Made by a program: the position numbers and the translations under genes. This document shows, piece by piece, positions 39,487 through 50,958 of a DNA stretch of 64,000 nucleotides. The notes beneath the pieces were generated by a model. That model made no database searches. It was not told the DNA's origin and saw only the letters and a program-made list of their open reading frames with translations. The DNA is from Nymphalis io. Taxonomy: Eukaryota; Arthropoda; Insecta; Lepidoptera; Nymphalidae. The DNA lies in NCBI RefSeq assembly GCF_905147045.1, contig NC_065888.1, positions 7,135,001-7,199,000 of the forward strand, in the 5' to 3' direction. Each line of letters opens with the position of its first letter. Positions within the stretch are counted from its first letter, which is position 1.

Positions 39487-40950
39487 ATGAGCGGAAATAA
39501 TGACGAGGTGCCGATAATAAATATCCCGTCGGGAGAACGCATTGAAAAGTTAAGTGAACAGTTTTATAATGAATTTGGAAGTCAACCAGATTTTTTAGCA
39601 CGAGTTCCTGGCAGAGTTAATTTAATTGGCGAACATATTGATTATTGCGGTTATCCAGTGTTGCCTATGGCTTTAGAACAAGATATAATAGTGGCAGCGG
39701 GTTGTATAAAAGAACATAAAATATATCTACGTAATACGAACTGTAAATATGATAATATTGATTTCGAAATAAAACCACACAGTGAAATGGTAATAGAAGG
39801 TTTGGGCTCGGATGGAAAACCGTTTTGGTATAATTACGTATTTTGTGGAATAAAAGGAGCTCTGGAGCATTTGGATAATAAAGTTATTAATGGTCTCAAA
39901 CTCTTTATAGACGGAAACATTCCGCCAGCCTCTGGCTTATCAAGTTCTTCAGCTTTAGTAAGTGCTGCGTGTTTAGCATTTTTATATGCTCAAAAAGCTG
40001 TATTAAATAAAACTGAAATTGCTTCACTTTGTGCCAAATGTGAAAGGTACATCGGAACGCAGGGAGGTGGTATGGATCAGGCGATAGCATTCTTGGCAGA
40101 AAAGTATTGCGCTCAATATATAACTTGGAACCCATTAAAGGCTACAAAAGTGATGTTACCTGAAGATGCTTCTTTCGTTGTAGCCCATAGTTTAGCTGAA
40201 GTAAACAAAGCAGCTTCTAATGACTACAATAAAAGGGTTATAGAATGTAGGCTAGCTGCTAAAATTTTAACTCTAGATTCGCATACGAAAATCGATCATA
40301 ATATAGTCACTTTAAGTCAAGTACAGAAATTGTTAAACAAAAGCTTAGAAGACATGGTAATCCTTGTGCACAATCGATTACCAAAAGAAATTTATGTAAA
40401 AAATGAATTATGTGAAATGTTAAATATTACTGAGGATGAAATGAATAAATTTTATTTAACTCCAAATACGATACATTTAAAAGAGTTTAAACTAAAGCAA
40501 AGAGCTTTGCATGTATATGGAGAGGCTATAAGAGTTGAAGCCTTTCGAGGGATTTGCTCGCAATCTTCTTTGAACGGAAAAAGCAATGGTTCTACTAATG
40601 GCGCGAATACATTTTTAATAGACGGTGACAAAAACGATGTTTTAAGTAATCTAGGGAAGTTAATGTCGAAAAGCCACGGGAGCTTAAAAAAATTATATGA
40701 ATGCTCTCATGAAAATTTAGATCTCTTGGTAGATATATCTGAAAAGTTAAATGTCCATTCAAGATTGACAGGTGCTGGATGGGGTGGTTGTATTGTAGCT
40801 CTATGCTCAAAAGAGAAAGTGAAAGAATATATTGAAAAATTAGAAGATGAATTTTACGTTAAGCACTGTAAAATTGAAAAAGCTAAAGCAAAGTCATTTG
40901 TATTTGCCACTAGTCCTAATTACGGGGCCGTAATTTACACAAAAATATAA
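39487..40950 (+). CDS. GALK2: N-acetylgalactosamine kinase (GALK2-like), uninterrupted ORF
   Basis: GHMP-family sugar kinase; human GALK2 phosphorylates N-acetylgalactosamine (and galactose at high levels) at C1 using ATP in the cytosol. Start at ATG 39487 (aaaATGAGC), 487 aa; the in-frame GTG at 39451 is not a likely eukaryotic start. Sugar-binding motif GRVNLIGEHIDY at 42-53; ATP loop PPASGLSSSSA at 146-156; GGGMDQ with the probable catalytic Asp at 197; C-terminal GHMP motif SRLTGAGWGGC near 430-440. Spacing and words such as CGYPVLPMALEQD and RYIGTQGGGMDQ fit GALK2 better than GALK1. It is about 30 residues longer than human GALK2, partly from an N/S/G-rich linker near 369-384 (NGKSNGSTNGAN). 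No intron inside the CDS. AATAAA at 41321-41326. Confidence 0.93.
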   Translation: MSGNNDEVPIINIPSGERIEKLSEQFYNEFGSQPDFLARVPGRVNLIGEHIDYCGYPVLPMALEQDIIVAAGCIKEHKIYLRNTNCKYDNIDFEIKPHSEMVIEGLGSDGKPFWYNYVFCGIKGALEHLDNKVINGLKLFIDGNIPPASGLSSSSALVSAACLAFLYAQKAVLNKTEIASLCAKCERYIGTQGGGMDQAIAFLAEKYCAQYITWNPLKATKVMLPEDASFVVAHSLAEVNKAASNDYNKRVIECRLAAKILTLDSHTKIDHNIVTLSQVQKLLNKSLEDMVILVHNRLPKEIYVKNELCEMLNITEDEMNKFYLTPNTIHLKEFKLKQRALHVYGEAIRVEAFRGICSQSSLNGKSNGSTNGANTFLIDGDKNDVLSNLGKLMSKSHGSLKKLYECSHENLDLLVDISEKLNVHSRLTGAGWGGCIVALCSKEKVKEYIEKLEDEFYVKHCKIEKAKAKSFVFATSPNYGAVIYTKI

Positions 40951-41445
40951 TGTTTTTTAAGCACATTCTTGTTTATTCGGAATATACTATTTTTTATTGT
41001 TTATTTTTTTATAGATTAATGTTATTCTTGTCATTAGTTTATTAATGTCAATCACTGAAAAATACATATTTAAATAGTTACCTTTGCCATAAGGCCTTTG
41101 TACAACATACAAGCTATATTAAGCTACTTATAAAAATTTATTAAGTATATCATTCTCTTATATTTCTCTTGTAATTTTGTATTCATCTGAAATACTTTGA
41201 TTTTTTTATAGAGTAAATAGCTATAGACTTAAAAATATTATAAAAATAGTAATAGTATTAGAGAGCATTTTATTCCCATACCTCCATTAGATTTATTATA
41301 TTATTTCAAAATATACTTACAATAAAATCGGTCTTGTTTTATTTTATTTTGTTCATCAGGATGCCATAAAACAAACCTTAAAAAATAATCAATTAACAAA
41401 CGAGGCATTTAAATTAACACGTACATCAGGCATAAAAAAAGAGAG

Positions 41446-41480
41446 ATGAATGAGATTATCATTTTGATAATCTCATTCAT
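41446..41480. repeat. Perfect hairpin, 16-bp stem, 3-nt loop
   Basis: ATGAATGAGATTATCA, TTT, then the exact reverse complement. It lies 120 nt past the GALK2 AATAAA, in downstream flank. Confidence 0.9.
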
Positions 41481-41839
41481 AGATTAAAATGTTCTAAAAA
41501 AATATTCTTCTTTATTCATTATAAGTGATCAATTATATTTTGCTTTGATTTCAATTTTTGATTTATTTAATTCAAATTTCTTCTAAAAAATTTAAATAAA
41601 CAGTAACAAAAAAAAAAACAAGTTATCTAGAATTAAATTAGAATTTAGAAACTACTTATAATTTTTTTTTTGCTTTTTTATAGCGTTTGTTTTTTATAGC
41701 GAAATACGCATACTGCGTTGTCAGCCCACAATAATTTCGCCAAAATTTATAATAATTATTTTTACAATTGGGTGCTCCAATGTTACTCGCACTTTTTTTT
41801 TTAATTTTTTTTTTGCGTTGAAAAAACACATTTGCGCAT

Positions 41840-42150
41840 TTTCCCCACTTGAAGTGGGGGGTATGTAGGACTCATCGCTGAAGGCGCCGGAATACCCACT
41901 AAAAAACCAGTGGTACCCACTCCGTCTTTTCGGGGGACGTTAAGGGATCGCTTGCGCATGCTACCGTGACGTCCCGGCAGTAGGCCCGCCTCTGCAGGCC
42001 TCTCAGGCCAAATCGTAGGGGGTTCTCAGGGTACAGAGACCCCTAGCCCCGGTGATACTTATGGCGGAAGGAGAAGGTTTGCATAGCGCTGACGCCTTCT
42101 CCCCAGTCTCCGCCTACAATGGCTGCCAGGGAATGACGCTGAGCCATGCG
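41840..42150 (+). repeat. R1-like LINE UTR fragment
   Basis: GC-rich island in AT-rich DNA with CCCACTAAAAAACCAGTGGT, CTCCGTCTTTTCGGGGGACG and ATCGCTTGCGCATGCTACCG, and a small palindrome CCCCACTTGAAGTGGGG. The same words occur at 1290-1423. No reverse transcriptase sequence remains. Confidence 0.55.
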
Positions 42151-43142
42151 GTAAATGTTGCTCGCACTATTTTTACTGGTTGATCGACCGTTTTTTCTCT
42201 ATCTCGGTTTATTCGATTTTTTGTTAAGATATCCGTAAGTGGGTTTTTGAAAATTAGAAAAAATAAAATTGACCATATTTCAAATCGAAAAATCCATGTC
42301 CTATAAATTTCTAAGTCCATAAGTTATTACCAAAAGAACTTATTTGAAATTTCAAGATCTTGAAACTTTATGCTGCAGGTTTGAAACCTTGTTTTTCGTT
42401 TGTTTCTTACATATTAATTAGAGAAAACCTTTTAAAATACCCTCTTCGCATTTCAAAGTTATAATTTAAGTTTATTAGTATGAAAGATAGCTGATGACAA
42501 ATTATTAAGGTAGCAGTAACAAACATAGCCACAAATACAGATACATGTTTAGATTCTTTGCCTTCGTGTTCTTAAATTTTGAAACAGATTCGGAAGAATC
42601 AGAGGTGGGGATAGAAAATGTTAAGAAAAGGAAAAAAAAGTTACAAGACCACATATTACGTGGAATAAATGACGCTGTAAATATAAAGATAAGTTAACAA
42701 GAAAACGGATATAGGAAATAAATCAAAAATGTGTAAATTTTGAAAATCAAACACAACAAAATATATATATGTCGCAGAATCAAAGATAAGACACCGTAAT
42801 TTGTATGTGTTATATATGTTGTCTTGAACAAATAGTACCAATAATACAAAAGATAATAAAAATAATGTAAACTAAAAAAAGAAAAACAAATATAAGTGAA
42901 TATGTCGGAATACATGAAAAGAAAATAATTGCCTTGTGAATATTAGTTTAGAATAATAAATTGACGGTAAAATTTTATTATATATCTATATTAAATAAAA
43001 AATATGTTGGGAGAAAACTTAATATTATTGTGGTTTTTCTATTAATTTGATTATAAGAATTAAGATATAGAAGTTATCTTGTTTTGTTAAAATTTATTTT
43101 CCGTTGAGCCAGGATAAGTCCACAACTTTATTTTTTTAATTA

Positions 43143-43850
43143 TTATCTTCTTCTTCTTGTGCCTCTCCTACTGGAGGTAGGCCGTCAGCTAAGCGAATTT
43201 TTCGCGGTTTCGCGTCAAGCGAAATAGTTTTTCCACGCTGGCGGTCTTCGTCCATTCGCGGATGTTGCCCAACCAGGACTTTTTTCTTCTTCCAGCGCGT
43301 CGTTTGCCCTCTACTTTGCCCATCATTTAATTTGGAGCAGTTGGTATCTGTCGTGTCTCAAGATGTTGCCTAAATATCGGCTTTTCTCTTCTTGATCGTT
43401 TGCAGTAACTTCCGGCTACTGGCGACGCGCTGGAGTACTCTCACGTTCGAAAATTTCTGTGTCCAGCTAATACGGAGCATTCTGCGGTAACACCACATCT
43501 CAAAAGCTTCTAGACGTTTCTGGGTGTCAGCTTGAAAAGTCAATGCCTCATTACCGTATAACACTACTGGCCAGACATAGCAGTGGAGTATTCTTAGTCT
43601 GAGTTTAATGGATAGTTTACGGCTGCACAAAACCTTCTCCAACCTTTTAAGGCTTTCAATCCGGGTCTTAATTTCTTGCCCACAGTACTATTCTTCATTT
43701 ACCCAAACACCGAGGTATTTGTTCATACGCACTCGCTCTAGGTATTTACCTTCCACCTGAATTTTCGACTTTAGATCCTTATCCCCCGATACCACCAGAG
43801 CAAACTTGGTCTTGCTAATATTCATGCTCAACCCTGCCTCTCATTAACCC
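43143..43850 (-). pseudogene. LINE C-terminal fragment, decayed
   Basis: Minus-strand frame 43642-43370 encodes LSIKLRLRILHCYVWPVVLY, then EALTF, KRLEAFEMWCYRRMLRISW, FSNVRVLQRV and KLLQTIKKRK, the region after the RT palm in many animal LINE ORF2 proteins. Further similarity extends toward 43850 (KTKFALVVSG-like) and 43143 with stops. No catalytic motif. Clade not assigned. Confidence 0.65.
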
Positions 43851-44662
43851 TGTATAGATATTAAAATATCTTTATAGATTTTGTTCTTTATACCAAAATA
43901 AAGTTTTGTTTGTACTATAACTTGATGGTATTTTCTTTTTAAACGATATCTGCTTATCTTCAAAAAATATATTTGTGCTCATTTGTTCTCATCGCTCAAA
44001 AGAGAAAAATTGGACTTAGCCGTTTTTCGAATTGGAGCATCCAATTTGAGTAAAAATTATTTCTTTATTATGACTATTACCCAAATTTTTTTTTGTGGAC
44101 ATGACGTTTTTCACGGGCGCTTCAAACCAAATAAAGTTTAATAACATGTTAATTCATTATATGCATATTTGGCGGTGGAATTTCAATTTACATTGACATA
44201 AATAATATTTAATTAATTAAATATTTATTATTTTTAAAATAAGTAGACACTAAAAAGGCAAGTTTATGATTTTTTGAAAATTCATAGGCAATTTTCATTA
44301 TATATTTGTCATGCTAATAATTAGGATGCAGAGCGTAAATAAAAAAAAACTATTTGACAGTTTTGATATATGGTGATTACATTTCACGTCGTCTTGATAT
44401 AAAAGCCTAAAGGTAAACGTAACAAATGGCAATTCAAAACCGTTTAAGAAAAAGAAAATCGTGCCTTTAGATAGTAGAATAGATTTTTTTCAGATTAAAA
44501 AGGCTTCATATATATATGTAATTCTTTACAGATTTATCATATGAACTCTGCTTCTTTTTAATTGGTAAGTATTCTTACATTATTGTTTTAAAACCTGGTT
44601 ATATTTCTGCAATATATTTATTTTTTTTTGCCTATTTTATAGCTTACTAAGGAAAAGCAGCT

Positions 44663-47600
44663 ATGGGTTTGTCTGAGGTATTAAATTCACCCTTGATATG
44701 CCTTATAATAATTAATTTAAAGGTTATGTTGATAACCTGTATTATAAAACAACAATGCATAAAAACGAAGTATAGAAAACATACATCTAGAAACAATATT
44801 CTTTATTTGAATATAAGATTAGATTATTTGATCTTTTTAAATAAAATACTTTAATATATATTCAGAATGGTACCATAGATTCTTAGTTAATAATTTTTTT
44901 CATGTATATAGTAAAATAATGCTTAATATTTAAAAATATATATTTGGACACATAAAACTTATTAGGACTAATATACCCAGTCATGTCCTTTGCAAATGGT
45001 CTCATTATTTAGCCAACAAAAAAGGAAGGCCTATGATTTGTCTTTTTTATTAATAACTAACTAGTATTGCATGTTGTTTGAGAGAGAATTTTTTCCTTTG
45101 TTTTTGACATTTGACCTCACATGCCACCGCATAACTCTGAATGTCATTAGTTTTATTTATCTCCTTTTGTAAAAAATATGAAAAGATTAAAGATATTTTT
45201 TTGTTCACACATTAATATATAGATTTGTTTTGTACTTTTCATCTGTGTAAACTTATAAAATAAAATTATTTATTTTTAATAATAAAATTATAGCTAACAA
45301 ATTTTTAATCTCTATTCCTTTCCATGTAATCTTTATAGGAAAATATTGAGGCTGACCCAGAGAGTAGTTGTGCCCAAGTGACCACTGCAAAAAAGAGAAG
45401 GTTAAGAAGAAAAAAGTTAAGAGCTGCAAAGTCCTTAACTAGTGTGAAAATCAACATAGATCATAATAACATAAATGTACAAGAGATTTTGAATTCTAGT
45501 TCAGCAAACATTGTGCCAAAAACCCAGATATTTGATTATGATACAACAATTAAATCTGAACAAAATAAGAAAATATTAGAAGTTCCATTTAAAAATACTT
45601 GCATAGAAGATAAAATAATAGAAATGTCTTCCAAAGAAGGTTCTGTAAAAACAAGAGATGATGTAATGGCAGCAAGAGAAGCTAAAAAGCAGGCAAAGCA
45701 GAAAGCAAAGTTAAAGAACATTGAAAATAAAGATAATGTTTCAACAAACATTCAACCGCTGACCAGCATTAGTGATTCTCAAGGCAAGAAAAATATAAGT
45801 ACTAATGTTCCTCCTAAAAAACCTGTAACAAGTGACAAAATAGATACAACTCCATCCATAACTGCAAAAGCAGAATCACCTAAAAGTAAAGATGAAGTTG
45901 ACAGAGCTATTCAATATGAAAATATAGATATAAATAAAGATAAGTCTAAAGAACTCATTAAATCTGAGAGAGCTGCTAAGAAAGCAGCTAAACAGGCTAA
46001 GAAGAAACCAATAGAAGAAAGTGGTGTCAAAAATACTAATGTAACACAAGATTTAACAGTCAAAGATGTAGTAAATACACTGAAAGATATTGTCAATGTT
46101 GCTAAAGATGTGCAAGCTGTGACTGATAAAGTTATAGCCATTGACTTTACAGCAAAGAAGGTAACTCAATTTAAAAATCTTAAACAATTATATGTGATAT
46201 ATATATTATATTTTACTACAAGTGGAATGTTACATAAAAAAAATTATATCATATATTTAATCAATAATATCTTAATATAATAATTACAAATACTATATGG
46301 ATTTATTATTTATTTATTTATAATATAGATAAGGATACATTATCTTACAATTCCAAATGGGATCATTATTGTGAAATTCTATGTGTATATTGTTTTTCTT
46401 TATCAATTACAACTTTAAATGTATTTTCACATCAAATATTGATTAGAGTGAAGAGTCAACAAAGTCTAAAGCCGAGTTAAGAGCAGAGCGACGTGCTAAG
46501 CAAGAAGCACAAAGAGCATCAAAGCAAGCTGCACAACAGCAAAAACCGTCAGAAGTGAAGACAGAACGACCCAGCAAAGATATTGACAAAACTAAAGAGG
46601 TAATCACATTCTTGTTGTTTCCATTACACATATATGGGATTGGCACATCATTACGTATTACATAGTCCTATTTCAATTTCTTTTTTAATTTATTATGATA
46701 ATAATTGAACAAAAACATTCAAAACAGATGTTTTCTTGAATAGTATAGCATTAGATTAAGTGTTAAAAAAAACTATATATTTGACTAGATTCCCATCTAT
46801 GCCCGCTTGTGAAAAGAGTGAGGCAGCTGTTATTTAGCCTATATATTAAATCTAGTCTAAGCTATTCCAAATTTATTATTATATATTTTGTGAAAGAGTA
46901 ATAATTATCCACCCTTAATCACAAACTTTATAATATTAGTAGGATGTAGTGTTACAAAAGTAATTTTGACTTTACATTTTATAGGAAAAGTCGACAAAGG
47001 CAAAACCTGCAGTAGAAAAGTCCAAGCCGAAATCTCAGGGTATGCAGAAAATGAATTGGTTCCAACACTTGTACACGGAACATGATAAAGATTCTCTGAA
47101 ACAAATGGCAATTAACTCAAAGTAAATATTATGAATATTTATTTTTGTTGAATTTTGTTTTAATTGCCAATGAATATTACAAAACTTTGTAATTTTTGTT
47201 GTTTCAGCTTACACCCTGCTGTCATTAAATTAGGTGTGCAACTTGCATCACGTGTTGTGACTGGATCTAATGCAAGATGTATAGCATTGTTGGATGCATT
47301 GAAAAAGGTGATACTGTCATTTTATTTACACTTACTTTCTCTAGTTTAATTTTATAACTAAGTATATTTTAATTAACTAACTAAAAAGGAACTTATATTT
47401 TTGCATTAATTTCAATTTAAAAAATAAATTTTACTTCTTGGTCTGTGTAAGCATTGTTTTAACTTTTTAAACTAAATATATTATGCTTTGATTTCCTATT
47501 GGCTTAATATTATATTATTATTTTAGATGGTTAAAGACTACAGCCTTCCTGCGCGTACTGAATTCGCACGCGGACTGGAAGCGCAGCTGGCGGCCAGCGT

Positions 47601-47736
47601 TGAGTTCCTGTGGGCCGTCAGGCCACCAGCCGCCTCCCAAACCAATGCGCTCAAGTACTTCCGGTACCACCTCACGCAGCTACCCAACAACGTGGACGAG
47701 TTCGACGTGAGTAGCAGTTGTAGGTGCCCCGCAGAG

Positions 47737-47822
<86 letters not shown>

Positions 47823-49772
47823 GGTGGTACCTACCCAGACGAGCTTGCACAAAGCCCTACCACCAGTGCTCGAATACTTTCTGCTAAGTTTTTAAACTAT
47901 AACCAATCATGGTAATTAATTAGAGTTAACTATTATTAAAAGCACACAGATCAGAATATGCGAGTCTAATCTCAAAATTTCATTACTAGGCTAAGAAACG
48001 GCTTCAAGAGGAGATCGATAGATACATCCGCGAACAAATAGACATGGCAGGCGAGGCCATCAGTATCGCCGTACGAAACAAAATATCTACCAATGATAAT
48101 ATACTCACTTATGGATGGTTCGTAAGCTTATGTATTGAATAGGTAATAACGTCGTGTATATAGATTTTGGTTTTTATCTATATTTAATGATCATGAATTT
48201 TGGTACCCCTTACACGTTTTATTGTCAAAAGATGTCCTGTATAAACCTATTTATGTATTTATGGATATCAGCAATCACACGATATCTTTTTTGGTTTTTA
48301 TGAGTTGAAGCACTGCCAATATATATAAGACGCTGTCCCCCGCTCAGCTCATCGCTGATCGAGCGCATCCTGTGCGAGGCGCAGGCGGCGGGCGTGGTGT
48401 TCCGCGCCGTGGTGGTGGGGACGCGCCTGCAGCGCGGCGCGCGTGAGATGCTGCGGCGTCTGCTCGCACGAGGCGTGCGCTGCTCCTACGCCGACATCTC
48501 CGCCCTCAACTACCTCATGCGAGACGTGAGCACGCACCACACTTATTTAAGCACTTTGGAAACTGTTCTTCTTTCGCTGCGAAGAAATTCAATTTATAAG
48601 ACGAGACAACTTATTCCACGAGATCATAGTATAAGTGACGTCTGCATATGTTTAATGGCCTGTGTAGTTTGCATAAGTACACTACCACAGATGTACCACA
48701 AGTGACTTAATCGCAGGTCCTGTATCAAATTGATGCATGTTTCATTGAAATGGAAAATTGCTAAACTCGTGAACCTTAATTTATTTCATTCTTAATGGTG
48801 AAGGATTAATATTGCAAAGAAACCTTGTACCTTAAACCTAACCTCAGTCTAGAAACCAGTGTAGTGAATAAATTTATTAGCTAATATAACAGAAGTCCGA
48901 CTGCTAAGTAATCCTATCCACTCAGGTGAACAAGGTGTTGGTGGGCGCGGCGTCGCTGTTAGCCAACGGCGCGGTGCTGGCGCCGGCAGGCACGCTGCAG
49001 GCGGCGCTGGCGGCGCGCGCGCACAACGTGCCGCTACTCGTCGCCTGCGAGACGCACAAGTTCGCCGACACCGTGCAGACCGACGCCTTCGTGCACAACG
49101 AGATCGGTGAGCTCGGCGATACGGTCAATATTTATCAACCTAGTCTCTCCCAGGTTGATTCATCTGTATAAGGCTCTCCTTATACAGATGTGTAGCAGTC
49201 CGCATAGCAACAGATGTATAGCACACACTCGTCATATATTTTACGGTAAAACATCAGTAATTAGTATTGATATGTTCCGTTTTGGAAGGTTAGTGTGTCT
49301 ATGTAATTACTTGAACAACGAAAATATAAACGTAGATCTCGGGTTCGATGGATGGCGGTGTATTGATTGAAATGTAATGAGTAAATTAAACTTCTTGCAG
49401 TACCAGTATCTTAGGACCGAAGGTGACGTTAGGTGGCACATAAGCTCATCTTACAATATAAGTTTAAAAAAACTTTGGCCGGATGCTTATAAAACTCTCT
49501 GTATGAAGAACTTTTGAATACAAAATATATATGTATAATATTAAAAACAACTGTTGTATATTACAGGTGACCCTGACGATCTCATCGATAAGAATGACGA
49601 AAATTCACCATTGAAGGATTGGCGAACGAACCCCAATTTATCGCTCCTTAACTTGATGTATGACGTCACACCTCCAAGTCTCGTTACCGCTGTTGTTACG
49701 GAATTGGCCATACTACCTTGTACAAGCGCCCCCGTTGTCCTACGTTTCAAATTATCTGAATATGGACTATAA
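44663..49772 (+). CDS. EIF2B4: Translation initiation factor eIF2B, delta subunit
   Basis: Regulatory subunit of the eIF2 guanine-nucleotide exchange factor, which senses eIF2-alpha phosphorylation in the integrated stress response. Exons: 44663-44677, 45339-46160, 46447-46599, 46985-47121, 47208-47307, 47527-47706, 47990-48117, 48348-48525, 48926-49106, 49567-49772; 699 aa. Exon 1 (MGLSE, 15 nt) is the least certain. The N-terminus is long, Lys/Ala-rich and repetitive; the conserved block KSKAELRAERRAKQEAQRAS is in exon 3. The Rossmann-like C-terminal domain has HPAVIKLGVQLASRVVTGSN, NARCIALLDALKK, ILTYGCSSLIERIL, GVRCSYADISALNY, VGAASLLANGAVLAPAGT, VACETHKFADTVQTDAF and YDVTPPSLVTAVVTE. Donor after exon 7 is the unusual GTTCGT, the only one keeping frame and the family sequence. 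Exons 8 and 9 are strikingly GC-rich. AATAAA at 50096-50101. Confidence 0.94.
47739..47867 (-). mobile_element. 81-nt T tract joined to the head of a SINE
   Basis: An uninterrupted T run (47739-47819) abuts ATGGGTGGTACCTACCCAGA and CGAGCTTGCACAAAGCCCTA-CCACCA. Read on the minus strand it is the first 48 nt of the 290-bp SINE followed directly by a pure A tract. The 3' part and LINE-like tail of the SINE are absent. It lies in an eIF2B delta intron; long Lys/Phe reading frames over the tract are artefacts. Confidence 0.8.
49161..49190. repeat. Perfect hairpin, 13-bp stem, 4-nt loop
   Basis: CATCTGTATAAGG, CTCT, CCTTATACAGATG. In the last intron of the eIF2B delta gene. Possibly part of an unrecognised small element. 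Confidence 0.85.
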
Positions 49773-50499
49773 ATGTGCACAAAAATCCTTTTTGAGCAAC
49801 TCTTAGTTATGTAATATTTTTTATTTAATATACATTTATTTTCATATTACTTCAACATGTAACTATAAAAGAATGACCAATGATTTAATACATGTTAAAC
49901 GAAGATGATATGTTAATAGCGCATGCAAAAACAAGACTACAACATGTCCTAGATACTCTCTCGCTGGCCTGCGGCCGAAGATCGTGATCAGGCAAAGTAA
50001 AAACAGAAATTCCGCCGTGTGTTTACAGAAACTTGCAAATATGACGCTAAATACGCATGAAAAAACCGCAATTTATTTGGTGTATTTCTTACTGAAATAA
50101 AGAAAATAATTTTTGTTCCGAGTGACATATACAAACATAGATTATAAAGTGCAAATACTATATCGTAGGTAAGAAAGAGGATATTAATACAAAATAAATG
50201 TCTATCACGTGTTAATGTTTGTTTGTATAATATCTTTCCATTTAGATTTTCTCAGGAGCAAACAATTCCTTGTTTTTTAACTAAAAATATTGTCTGTTTT
50301 GAAGGTATCAAATTGTGAAAATATAATTTTCTTTTCATGCTCAAAATTAGTTTATTTCATATGACTGTATATAGTTGTATTTAAATGTATTTATTTAAAT
50401 AAAGTTTAAATTTATAAACAATCTTCTATTATATGCAGGATTTGTTTACCATAATAATTTATAAATATACTTTTGTATTTAAAAATCAAAATTTTAATA

Positions 50500-50705
50500 A
50501 AACATTTCATTAATGTCCCATGAGCTCCTCTCGAGGAGGTTTGGAGCTTCACCATGCTGCTCCAGTTTCCATCAAATGCTATTTGGTTGGATACATATAC
50601 AGAACTAAATCCAACACATGCTGGTTCCCTCATGTTTTTCTTTATTGCTGAGCATGAAATTAATTATAACCACTCAGTATCTTGATTTTAGCTACTGGGC
50701 CATTT
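50500..50705 (-). mobile_element. tRNA-type SINE, old degenerate copy
   Basis: Left to right: TTAATGTCCCATGAGCTCCT, CTCGAGGAGGTTTGGAGCTT, CACCATGCTGCTCCAG, ACATGCTGGTTCCCTCATG, TTTATTGCTGAGCATGAAAT, then GCTACTGGGCCATTT from the tRNA-like head. It sits between the convergent eIF2B delta and ribophorin genes. Confidence 0.6.
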
Positions 50706-50958
50706 TAACTCATGGTTTATTTATCACATTGAAATAAAATAATGTAATATATGATAAAACAGATATATATATATGCTATAAGGATAAATAAATGATACAC
50801 TGTATGCTTTTATAAATTTTAGGTAGTTTATTTCTCAAAAAATTTGAGACAATACATGTTATAATGAATGTGCAAATTTCACACTACACTGTAAATTAAT
50901 TTAAAATATTATTACTTCTTACAAATGACAGCTAGCATGATTTACAACAACTATAATA

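Larger units (their letters stand above)
40951..44662. other. Intergenic, GALK2 to eIF2B delta
   Basis: Includes the kinase 3' UTR, a perfect hairpin (41446-41480), an R1-like UTR fragment (41840-42150) and a LINE fragment (43143-43850). The rest is AT-rich without recognisable exons. Confidence 0.6.

Noticed and set aside
47527..47915. Reading frames rich in Phe or Lys
   Set aside because: Created by the 81-nt homopolymer; the real exon ends at 47706.
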